From Periplaneta americana (taxonomy: Eukaryota > Arthropoda > Insecta > Blattodea > Blattidae): a stretch of 64,000 bases of DNA. Position numbers and translations under genes: made by a program. Location: assembly GCF_040183065.1 (NCBI RefSeq), contig NC_091131.1, forward strand, positions 103,417,830 through 103,481,829. Reading direction: 5' to 3'. The notes under the pieces were generated by a model. It worked only from the letters and a program-made list of their open reading frames with translations. It made no database searches and had not been told where the DNA came from. Shown in pieces: positions 55,313 through 64,000 of the stretch. Numbering within the stretch: position 1 is the first letter of the stretch; every line of letters begins with the position of its first letter.

Positions 55313-56104
55313 AATAAAACGATAACACATGGTTCTATGTGCATAAAGGTATGCAGCTTAGTCAGGCTATGCACCTGTCGATCTTTGTGAAAGTGAAGTG
55401 TATACGCGCGCACCGAGCTTTCAAGTCCTCGTTTTTAGCAACTTTACTCTGTTATTATACCACTTACCTAGGCTTGTTCCATTTACACTTTTTATCATAA
55501 TTATACAGTATTTTAATAATTTGCATTGTCTTTTAGCAATGAAAATGATAAATATCTGTGTCAGGTTCTAAAATTATGTCAAATTAATATCTTAAATGAC
55601 GACAGAACTTAAAATACGAGGCAGTACTGTAAAGTGTGTCTAACCCATCGTGACTGTAATTCTAAATCAATCGTGTTTCTTGCACAGACTGTACTTTATT
55701 TTTAAGTGAATGGGATGTAGACGTAATTACTCATTTCAAAGAATCCCATTCAAGGTTCTCACACAAAAAGAAATGTGTTGTTGTGACGATATAAAATGAT
55801 GGAGTAAAATGTAATGCGATACAAAAGAGGTCTAGATATGTACGTATTAGACACGCACGCATGTTTGGCAGAACAATGTCTGTCTTCCTCGTTCTAACGT
55901 CATAATGACAATGTCAACAGTAACGCTTGTAGATGTTAACTCTAATACGACGGTGTTAACATAATTAATTGCTCAATGTTGAACGGTTTCGATATGTTCT
56001 CTTTCAGTAACTTAAGGGATCCTGCTTTGTGACAGTACAACTAAGCGAACAACGTCCGTCAGAAGAATGGACAGGTAAATTTTGCATTTATTTCTTAGAG
56101 CAGT
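55313..56104. other. no recognisable element
   Basis: AT-rich, unique-looking. Confidence 0.5.
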
Positions 56105-56270
56105 ATTCACGGCGTCATGGGTAAGGGAGCTCGAGCTTATCATTTCACAAATTCTGGTTCGAATCCCATATTGACTTGAGCGATACTTGTGATTGACAAG
56201 ATCGAGGATGAGCTTTTCTCGGGGTTCTCTCATTTCCCTCAACATTGCACAAATTTAATTCCACCAACAA
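56105..56270 (+). mobile_element. tRNA-derived SINE-like unit
   Basis: Head with 'ggcgtcatgggtaagggagc' (degenerate A box) and 'ctggttcgaatccca' (B box), followed by 'ctcggggttctctcatttcc'. The same 3' phrase occurs at 1855-1885. Confidence 0.55.
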
Positions 56271-56559
56271 CATCCATTTCACCATATTTTTCTCTTGATT
56301 TCACATAATTTCATGTCATAAAAATATGGTTTTAGGTTAATAAGTACGAACCTTGGTGATACCGAATGTAGGCGATCAGTCACTTACCTGTGCAACGGTA
56401 ATACATGCAAAACAAAAAAGTAAACACTAGTTAGCATATTATGTAAACAATACTGACACACGGTTTTTAAAGTAAACAGGAGCTACTATAATTTCCACTG
56501 ATCTGTATATTACTAGAAACAAATACTGTACTAATTTAAACTTACAGTAAAATAGTTTG
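56271..56559. other. no recognisable element
   Basis: AT-rich spacer. Confidence 0.5.
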
Positions 56560-56567
56560 GATTAAGC

Positions 56568-56725
56568 CGCAGGGATGTCAAAGCGCCTGCACTGTGTGCT
56601 CTCACGAACCCGCACAACATTTTCTTAAGAGCGCTATTTGTACTTTATCTTGCTAAAAAGTGAACCTTGTTGGATTTGTATTGCTTGTAGTATGACCACG
56701 TAGTACAGGCGCTTTGACATCTCTG
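56568..56725. mobile_element. hAT-type MITE, 8-bp target duplication
   Basis: Inverted ends 'cagggatgtcaaagcgcctg' and 'cagagatgtcaaagcgcctg'. Flanks GATTAAGC (56560-56567) and GATTAAGG (56726-56733) match at 7 of 8, leaving two extra bases (cg) at the left tip. It sits on the outer edge of the TTAA element to the right. Confidence 0.8.
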
Positions 56726-56731
56726 GATTAA

Positions 56732-57446
56732 GGGGTTAGGTACAGCTTACAGCAGTAAACGTTTTGGAAATATGCATCTTTTTTCCCCTCTATTACTGTA
56801 TCTTGTACAATAATGAAGATTGGTATGTGTACAACACTGTCCTGCTATATAAAAAAAATATATTTTTACGATTTAAAATATATATATTCAAAATTGAAAA
56901 TGTTGGGAGTTCACTGTGCTGTGATGAAGCGTTTCCCTCATAACTAAACAACTTGTTAACGTGTTCATGTTCTCTCCCTTGTATTTTATTGCTGAAACTC
57001 ATGTTTACAATATCATGCTCTTCAAACTACATTCCTTAATAAATAATATATTTGTTTTTATTTTGTATAGGTCTAATAGAAAATATTGTTATTTGACCAT
57101 TTTTAAAATACAATTCATTTTTTATCAGACAATTTATCAAAGGTAGAGAAGTGATCTTGTATCATATTGTAGATATGATATGCATAAATACATACAAAAA
57201 AAATTCATCACAGAATGTTGGATAGTTTTTTTTAGTTATGTGGGAATTGCATCATCACTGCATAGTGAACTTCATTTTGAAAAAAAAAATGTAAATAAAT
57301 TTCCTAAATCGTAATTTTTTTTTCATATAGCAGAAGGACAGTGTTTTATACATACTAATTTTCAGTATTGTACAAGATACAGTAATAGAGGGAAAAAAAT
57401 GTTGATTATTTCCAATATGTTACTGCTGTAAGCTGTACCTAACCCC
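56732..57446. mobile_element. TTAA-flanked fold-back element
   Basis: TTAA at 56728-56731 and 57447-57450. Ends 'ggggttaggtacagcttaca' are identical in both orientations for the first 27 bases, and the symmetry continues ('tgtacaacactgtcctgcta' against its partner near 57330). TTAA duplications are the piggyBac hallmark, although these tips do not start with the usual CCC; other TTAA-specific MITEs are possible. Confidence 0.8.
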
Positions 57447-57520
57447 TTAAGGTAAGAGGTAATAATTTTGAGCTTCGGGGAGCATAGACCTATTCCTCCT
57501 GAGCCACCTTGTAGCTTAGT

Positions 57521-57790
57521 AGCACCCTAGATCATATATGTAACAGATAGCTCATCCTCTGTTAAAATCAGCAGCACTTTCAAGAGAACAACCGCCAGGA
57601 TCGCCACCCGTCCACCGTAAACGAACACGAGATGGCAGTACAGTCGCTAATGCAATTCAAATGGAAATTATGACGTGACTCCTCATGTAAGAACTAGATG
57701 GCACCATTGTAAACTTGATAAAAGTTGTTACCGTCAAAACTTATAAGACCGAGTTATCTGGGTAATTATATATGATCTAGGGTAGCACAC
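57521..57790. mobile_element. candidate TIR element, 270 bp
   Basis: Left 'agcaccctagatcatatatg' and right in reverse complement 'gctaccctagatcatatata', with 'agatagctc/agataactc' further in. No clear target duplication. Confidence 0.5.
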
Positions 57791-58529
57791 ATGCCTGGCA
57801 TATGACGACTGTGGACCAGGCCGTAACCAGCAAACAACTCTAGAGGTTGCTCTGATCCCCCTAGGGGTTGCAATTGAGCTAGGTCGTGAGCTGAATTTTC
57901 TTTCTTTGACACTGGACACAATTCGATAAACACCAGGTATAAAATTAATTATTGATTTAATATTAATTTTATCTACCAATCATCATTAGTACAACAATAA
58001 TGAAACATGAAACACTAAATATTTTAAAGGTCACTTGAAAGGACTGAAGTGAAACTTTATGAATCTAAAACAGCTGTACTATTTTTTCTGTCTCACTGTA
58101 CGATTTTTAGTTACTGCAATCAACGATTATCCAGTACGATGCGGTTTGGCGTTAAGTTACACATTTACCGGTATGAGGTTAGGCTCAATTTTAGGGGTTG
58201 TTCGTAGCACAGCTAGGGGTTACTCATAAATTCCTGAAACTCTCTTGGTTACGGTCCTGCTGTGGACTCAGTTCAAATCTCGACGAGAATGAGTTGTAGG
58301 CCTATTTGTGATGAACAAAGTCAAAGTTATGAGGTTTTCTCGGAGTTTTCCAGTTTCTACCTCGTCATTGCACCAACACAGTGCACAGTTCCCACCATTG
58401 TCATCTCCGTCTCGAAAATATAACACCTCCAGTATTTCAATAACGCCGAATCGGCCTTCCTTACAATACATGTTCCTCTCGGCTTATCCAAAGATTGGTT
58501 GATGTTAGATTCTAGACGAAATACAGAGC
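57791..58529. other. no gene; weak SINE-like patch
   Basis: At 58258-58400 a 'cagttcaaatctcgacgaga' word and 'gaggttttctcggagttttc' resemble a decayed SINE of the S4 type. Otherwise nothing. Confidence 0.4.
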
Positions 58530-58785
58530 CACCGGCGTAGCTCGGTCGGTTAAGGTGCTTGCCTGCCGATCCGAAGTTGCGTTCGGGCGCGGGTTCGATT
58601 CCCGCTTGGACTGATTACCTGATTGGGTTTTTTCCGAGATATTCCCCAACCATAAGGCAAATGTCAGGTAATCTATGGCGAATCCTCGGCCTCATCTCAC
58701 CAAATATCATCTCGCTATCACCAATTCCATCGACGCCAAATAACCTCGTAGTTGATACAGCGTCATTAAATAACCAAGTAAAAAA
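58530..58785 (+). mobile_element. tRNA-derived SINE, family S4, full length
   Basis: Head 'ggcgtagctcggtcggttaa' (A box) and 'gcgggttcgattcccgc' (B box); body 'ctgattgggttttttccgag', 'caaccataaggcaaatgtca', 'atctcgctatcaccaattcc', 3' end 'agcgtcattaaataaccaag' and an A-rich tail. Inverted copy at 61065-61318. Confidence 0.9.
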
Positions 58786-58790
58786 AAAAC

Positions 58791-59609
58791 GAAATACAGA
58801 TTTGTATAAGACACCGAAGCTCTTCCCTACAGGCTCCTGCTTGCCTGGCAGTAGGTGATACGACGATTAATATATCGAGTAAGTAAAAATAATCCATTTC
58901 ACAGGTTTTTTTAAAGGCCTAGGTTTAAATACACAAGTTTCGCTGCATTATAGGAAGCTAGAAACCGTGAAACTTCCTTTCTTTATATTAAATTTATTCC
59001 AGTGAAGTCTTCCATTGTGATTCAAGCAGTACCGTTTCTAGCTATGAATTCAGGCTGTAGGTCAATTTCCGACATAGAAGCAGAAATTATTATTCTCTTA
59101 TTTTGTAATTAAGTGTAATCTCTTGTCTTTTTTGCCATATGTTGTCACAAATGACAATCTTGCACCATGCTGAGTTTCAAAGTCTATGAATGTGAAATAT
59201 TTGCTCATACTCCTGATTGCGAGAAGAATATGAATGTTCTTATAGTTTACTTCCTTGAATTATTATTCACTGAACCCTTTGCGCTCTAATGAGTCCATTT
59301 GGAATCACTAACTTTTCTGTAATCTCTGATTCATATGATTTTCTTGATGATTCCATTTGGTATCCTCAGAAGTAGTTTCGTTCTTTACCGATAGAGTGGA
59401 GCACTCGCTAGTTCCTTGGCCAGCTGTTATTAGGAAGAGGATCGCTTTGTTTTTTGTTTCTCCATGATTTCTCCACAAAAACAAATTCAGGTCAGAAAGG
59501 GTTAATATGCACCTAACTAAGAAAAGTAACTCTTACTTTCTGAATTACACGTAAAAGGGATCCTTTATTATTCCAAACCCAGCATATTCAGTTTCTCTCA
59601 TACACTGTA
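58791..59609. other. no recognisable element
   Basis: AT-rich, unique-looking. Confidence 0.5.
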
Positions 59610-59745
59610 CAGCTTAAACATATAGTACATACATTTTATCTTTCAACGCTCGTGGATGTAGTGTGGAAATGGCAATGGCAATGCGAGCGTGGAAAGATAA
59701 AATATGCGGTATGCATTGTATATACGTAAGGAATAATGATCTGTA
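59560..59745. repeat. imperfect palindrome, possible decayed fold-back
   Basis: 'attttatctttcaacgctcg' (59633) pairs with 'cgagcgtggaaagataaaat' (59682); outward 'tttattattcc' (59568) pairs with 'ggaataatgat' (59730). Confidence 0.5.
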
Positions 59746-61064
59746 AAACAAAAGTTTAAGTTCTTATATGAGGGCATGATAAACGATTTAATTTGGTATG
59801 ACTTTTGCATAATAGTTCAAGAAGAAAAAAACTATAATGGGTATTATAATTCGTAACATGATAAAGGAATTGAATTGTTGAAAAGATGTACAAAAGTATG
59901 AGAAAGCATGTGTCATCTTCGTGACAATAGTTTTCACATTTGTAAATTAAAGTGAAGCAAGCCTATTACAAATTAAAACAATTTACTATGGTAAGATGCA
60001 ATCACAAGCAGACTTGAATTCCTAAAATAGTTTCACTTCTCCTGAATACAATATTAATATTGTATCTTGTAACTCATATTTACCGTGCCTTTATATTTAG
60101 GTATCTTTTGAGAAAACGTTATTAAATCAACAAATTTCTCTCTGTTTATTCAGACTGGGAGAAGAATTGGCTGAATATGAGGGAGACATCGGAGTTAGGA
60201 ATGGCAGAGCAACAGAAAACTCAGTTCCACTTATGTGCAATTCGAAGCTGCTCGTTAGACAACGTCCTCTGTTTGGCCAGGTAAGGCAAAATGAGATCAT
60301 AAAAACAGCAACCATTACTATAATCGCATACTTCGGTTCCGAGGTGGTCCAATTGGTACAGCCGCTATAAAATAGCGAGTTTTAACCCTAAAAAATGGGA
60401 AAGACATTTAATTCTACTCTGCAAGTTCTCTAACAGTCCGTGGGCCCAATCGATCTCTTTAAACATTTAATTTCGGAAATTTCTTTCCTTTTATATTGCG
60501 AGAAAAACGAACTTAAATGGCAAGTGACTCTTCAGGAAAGTTCTCAGGTTTCGATGTTGGTAAAACTTATCAGATATGTCATGTACAAAGTTGTATGTGA
60601 AAACATAGAAAAATAATAAAAAATCTGATAATATTTGATCTTCAAGTGCTCAGAAAGTAACAGTCATAACTTAATGTAAATTTTACAGCGTTATAATTGT
60701 TTGCTCAGGAATATTTTACGGGTTGAGACACAACTTCTAGGGAAATAATTTTTTCTTAACTCACTATTGCATACTAGGTCTACATCAATAATATTTTTAA
60801 ATTTACTTATATGAGTGTGAGTGCACGCTTCTCAGAAACATTTTATGTAAGAAGATTTATCTTTTTACTGGTACAGGTAGTTGTTAATAAGATAATTAGG
60901 TTATTATCATAATGTTTCTGCGATTAGTTATATTACAAAAAGAATTCATTTTGTTATCAAAAATCACTCTAATTAAAGTTCATACTATCTGTAAAAGTAT
61001 TGAAATTCATACATGAATATAATTATAAACAATCCACTTTTAACGTATTTCTGAAATTTTTTAA
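59746..61064. other. no recognisable gene
   Basis: AT-rich. A lone A-box-like word ('ccgaggtggtccaattggta', 60341) lacks a B box. The frames at 60127-60370 on both strands match no family I know. Confidence 0.5.
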
Positions 61065-61318
61065 GTTGGTTATTTAATGACGCTGTACCAACTACTAGGT
61101 TATTTAGCGTGATGGGATTGGTGATAGCGAGATGATATTTGGCGAGATGAAGACGAGGATTCGCCACAGATTACGTGGCATTCACTCTACGGTTGGGGAA
61201 AACCTCGAAAAAAGCCCAACCAGATAATCAGCTCAAGCGGGGATCGAACCCGCGGCCGAGCGCAACTTCACACCGGCAGGCAAGCACCTTAACCGACTGA
61301 GTCACGCCGGTGACTACT
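61065..61318 (-). mobile_element. tRNA-derived SINE, family S4, full length
   Basis: Minus-strand copy of 58530-58785 with intact A box ('cgtgactcagtcggttaag') and B box ('gggttcgatccccgc'). Confidence 0.9.
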
Positions 61319-61799
61319 TCTGAAAGTCTACACAAAATTTCAGCTTACGAACATAATTTGATTTTAAGAAATTACAAACTTAGGGGAAACCCGGGCAAAG
61401 CGGAAAAGCTAAGAACAAACAATGCCACAGGCTATATTTTGGTGCTCCCGAAATAAAATCTTCATGACATTGGTTGTGACACATGTTGTCCACATATATA
61501 AAAAACAGCAATTCGTTTCTCGTACCTACGGACAGTGATATGATTTGAGCAAGAAAATATAGTTAATTATTCGCTTTGCCCGGATACACGGGCAAAGCGA
61601 ATAATTAACCCGGGCAAAGTGAATATACCTATAACATTTTCACATTTCTATTTAATTTTTATTCACTGATAATAAAATTAAATCAACACATAAACACGAT
61701 GTTAATGAGTTACATTATACAATAGGATATATTATTTACAGCCCATTGCAGCACATTAGATTAGTACAAAATACAAATTTGAACAAGGCGACATTTCAC

Positions 61800-62244
61800 T
61801 AACGCTGAAGACTTGGATTTCTTCTGCTTTTGCTCCTGCCCATAAGTTACTTCTCTTTCAATGTTTTTAATCGGTATAGATGTAAGAGCTTCAGAGCGCT
61901 GACATTTTCTTCGTTGAACTCGTATCTTTCGAGCATCCACTTCTGATACTGGTCTAAATCAAAAGAACTGACTTGGATTCTCTTGCTGACAATGTTGAGG
62001 GTTTTGGTGTAACCAGAACTGAAAATCTGAGTGTAATTGATGTATTGAATATTCCTTCAATCTCTGAAGATAACGACATCACAGAGGTGGTTGATTCTGA
62101 GTGAGCATTAACTGTTTCTTCAGCCGCTGAAGAAGCTGGCACCGCAGAATTTGTCAAATCTGAGCCAGCTGTCGTTTCGCTGATTTCTATCTCAAGTGGG
62201 CGATTTGTATGTTGATCTGGAGCAAAATCTTCACCAACAAACAC
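61800..62244 (-). pseudogene. pogo/Tigger transposase C-terminal region
   Basis: Minus strand: FVGEDFAPDQHTNRPLEIEI, TTAGSDLTNSAVPASSAAEE, RFSVLVTPKPSTLSARESKS and a stop, then in another frame ARKIRVQRRKCQRSEALTSI and PIKNIEREVTYG. 'F..EDF.PS..TDRP', a Ser/Thr-rich stretch, then 'QR.E.LTS.P.K..(I/L)E' is the tail found after the DDE domain in many insect pogo transposases. Confidence 0.7.
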
Positions 62245-62247
62245 GTT

Positions 62248-62546
62248 ATGTTACCATTAAGTACGAGAAAAATTCGTACCGGCACCGGGAATCGAACCCA
62301 GGACCTCTCAGCTGTGCGCGCTGAGTGCTCTTAACCAACAGAGCCATGCCGGGATACGATCCACGACGCCGGCCGAACTCCTCTCGTAGTATTATGTTAC
62401 GGCCTTACTACCTGGATTTAAGACGATACACGTCATATATAGCCTATACAGGAGCTCAGTTCGTTACGAGCACTCAGCGCGCACAGCTGAGAGGTCCTGG
62501 GTTCGATTCCCGGTGCCGGTACGAATTTTTCTCGTACTTAATGGTA
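62248..62546. mobile_element. tRNA-like inverted repeat nested in pogo element
   Basis: Left arm 62248-62330 and right arm 62467-62546 are inverted copies ('ttaccattaagtacgagaaa' at one tip, 'cttaatggtaa' at the other). The left copy continues into a full tRNA-like head on the minus strand: 'cccggcatggctctgttggt' (A box) through 'tgggttcgattcccgg' (B box), with a near-complete acceptor stem. The right copy lacks the first part of the head. Looks like a SINE plus an inverted, 5'-truncated SINE. Confidence 0.75.
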
Positions 62547-62631
62547 ATAAAACAAACTGACTAGTTCACACTAGTCATGTAATATGCAAAGAGGTGGGCG
62601 AGACCTCATTCATATTCGATACATAAACACG

Positions 62632-62754
62632 TTATTGTTGTATGGCCAGATAGCAGAACCAATGATTGGAAGATTTTATTTCTTCAATTACTTTCTTCAT
62701 GGATTCTTCAGACCATTTGGCTTGTTCCGTCTTCCTCTTGAAAAATTAAACCAT
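62632..62754 (-). pseudogene. pogo transposase N-terminal HTH remnant
   Basis: ATG at 62754, codon 3 is a stop, then FFKRKTEQAKWSEESMKKVI and EEIKSSNHWF. 'M.R.YKRKT.RA.WSEE.M..A(I/M).A' is the psq-type N-terminus of pogo transposases. Confidence 0.7.
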
Positions 62755-63360
62755 CTGAAAACACATTACGACCTTTTTAAGTAAAAATTAAGATCAGTGT
62801 TACTGATTTATAATTTAATTAGTGTGACTTAATGCCTTAACTATGTAAAATGATCTAACACGCTTTATTACAATAGACAAATACATACAAAAATACAGCT
62901 AACACTTATATAGTCAAATAAAGGTGACAGGGCAAAGCGAATAAGTTATCCACTTTGCCCTATTCACTTTGCCCGCAAACGCCACTTCGCTTTTCATTTA
63001 AGGTTATACAAACATAAACGTCAATAATCTTCTTCGTAAGTACGGCATTTTAGAACTAATTCTATCGCCTATATATTACTATCACATAACAAAAAGTTTC
63101 TGCAGTATTGTGTGTTGTACATTTGTTTCTCTTACCTTGAAATATTTTAAGAAAACAGTCAATTTTCTTCAAACACACGCTGACTTCTTCTCTCACTAGC
63201 TAGAATGACGATAAGTCAGTTCCAGCAGCAAAATCTGGTTGGGATTCTTCCCCAACATAGCAGAAAGCGCTATCTGTTGGCGTTTCTAAGAAATGTGCAT
63301 TATTCTCTTTGCCCGGGTCTCCCCTAACAATAATTTTTCACATTAGTATATAACAGTTAG

Positions 63361-63380
63361 TTAAAAAAAAAAAAAAAAAA
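63361..63380. repeat. poly(A) run
   Basis: About 20 A residues, possibly the tail of a retro-inserted fragment. Confidence 0.7.
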
Positions 63381-63499
63381 CTACACACGGTACCCGCTGG
63401 CGCAGCGAGGGGTGGGATTTGGGGTAAACTTCCATGTTATGTCCTCTGTTAATTTGACTATTTCAAAGTCCATGTTCATAAAATCTTAACATGTTAACA

Positions 63500-63690
63500 T
63501 GAGGTTTTCCCAGCCGTGGGACTGATGCCGTATGGTCTATGGCGAGTTCTCGGCCTCACTTCATTTCACCCCCTTTCGTCTGATTACCTAGTTGGGTTTT
63601 TTCCGAGGTTTTCCCCAACCAGAAGGCAAATGCCAGATAATCTTTTGGAGAATCCTCGGGCCTCATCTCATCTCACTGCATCTCGCCAAA
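63500..63690 (+). mobile_element. SINE S4 body, headless, partly duplicated
   Basis: 'ctatggcgagttctcggcct' followed by 'ttgggttttttccgaggttt', then 'gagaatcctcgggcctcatc', so the 'cctcggcctcatctca' phrase of S4 occurs twice. Confidence 0.7.
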
Positions 63691-63890
63691 CTATTGTAAA
63701 AAATTGTAGAAAATTTCAAAATTGTAAAATTGTAAAAATCGTATAACATTGTAAAAATTGTAATTGTAATTGCAATCTTGTAAAATTTTGACTTGTTCCA
63801 CATCTTAAAGCTTCATTGCTAATGTAAGATGTATGAATGTAATACATGAAATGAAAAAAAAATAAAATAAAATATACACTTAATTAGATC
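63691..63890 (+). mobile_element. LINE-like AT-rich 3' end
   Basis: Repeated 'aaattgtaaaa' words, then 'cttaaagcttcattgctaat' and 'gtaagatgtatgaatgtaat' and a 'gaaaaaaaaataaaataaaa' tail, as at LINE 3' ends. Confidence 0.4.
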
Positions 63891-64000
63891 TCTAAAGGAG
63901 CATTTGTTTAAAATAAGTTCGCTAAAATGCTTTGGACCTATATTGGAATCAAGCTAGTTGTCTAACCACTATAGGCAAATGCGCTACTATAGACTTATAC

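Larger units (their letters stand above)
61383..63323 (-). mobile_element. pogo-type transposon with PHD-class C-terminal relic, TAGGGGARAC ends
   Basis: Ends 'ggggaaacccgggcaaagcg' and, in reverse complement, 'ggggagacccgggcaaagag', flanked by TA. The word 'gggcaaagygaata' recurs near both ends (about 61575, 61592, 61613 at the left; 62930, 62955, 62970 at the right). The minus strand codes a pogo N-terminus (62632-62754) and a C-terminal region (61800-62244); the DDE core is deleted. A tRNA-like inverted repeat is nested at 62248-62546. Confidence 0.85.

Noticed and set aside
54476..55413. Long minus-strand frames (up to 240 codons) rich in Leu, Phe, Ser and Pro, looking like multi-pass membrane proteins
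   Set aside because: They are translations of the polypurine minisatellite; overlapping frames all stay open because the strand has almost no A in stop-codon positions.
58530..58610. tRNA gene
   Set aside because: Head of SINE S4, which is repeated at 61065-61318 with the body attached.
62248..62345. tRNA gene on the minus strand
   Set aside because: Cloverleaf is imperfect (anticodon loop does not fit, acceptor mismatch) and half of it is repeated in inverted orientation nearby, so a tRNA-derived repeat is more likely.

Overview
The window looks like non-genic DNA from a large, repeat-rich insect genome. It is AT-rich, has no bacterial gene organisation, and every coding stretch I recognise belongs to a transposable element. 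The LINE proteins, the tRNA-derived SINE families and the recurring 'taggcctac' word fit a cockroach (Blattodea). My recollection of near-identical LINE proteins annotated in Periplaneta americana makes that the best guess, but it is from memory and unverified. I found no convincing host gene, tRNA gene, rRNA or CRISPR array in 64 kb.

Layout. 0-5.5 kb: two head-to-head SINEs, LINE remnants, a dead mariner/IS630-type transposase, a pogo-type element (2945-3662) and a 1.3-kb TA-flanked inverted-repeat element (4139-5448). 5.6-16 kb: two copies of the dominant LINE ('LINE A'), SINEs, a Mutator-like (MULE) element with decayed transposase (9630-10760) and hAT and mariner transposase relics. 16.5-24 kb: a 1.4-kb LINE of another clade (16540-17998), several inverted-repeat elements, a hAT element with an exact 8-bp target duplication (19862-21028), a near-perfect 38-bp hairpin (21348-21434), a mariner-type fold-back and a palindromic retro-inserted element (23662-23969). 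24-34 kb: a Tc1 relic, a pogo element with an intact-looking N-terminal helix-turn-helix remnant, a LINE A split by a 1.3-kb insertion, a MULE C-terminus, a second hAT element and another LINE. 34-47 kb: a third hAT element, a PIF/Harbinger element with TAA duplications, a pogo-type MITE, SINEs and two LINE pieces. 47-57.5 kb: a second palindromic retro-element, a composite trinucleotide VNTR, large fold-backs, an internally deleted LINE A and a purine-rich minisatellite. 58-64 kb: SINEs and a pogo element carrying a nested tRNA-like inverted repeat.

How the parts relate. There is no pathway or operon here. The elements form layers: LINE copies provide the machinery that probably moved the SINEs; autonomous DNA transposons are represented by decayed transposases (mariner/IS630, Tc1, pogo, hAT, MULE, PIF/Harbinger); and non-autonomous inverted-repeat derivatives are the most numerous class. 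Nesting (SINE in hAT, inverted repeat in LINE A, tRNA-like repeat in pogo, hAT MITE at the edge of a TTAA element) gives a relative order of insertions.

The most unusual material is (i) two palindromic elements with 12- and 13-bp target duplications that carry a hammerhead-ribozyme-like core in each arm, (ii) a set of elements with shared TAGGGGAGA-type ends and family-specific repeated words just inside, and (iii) a dispersed degenerate minisatellite that reads as a repeated short peptide.
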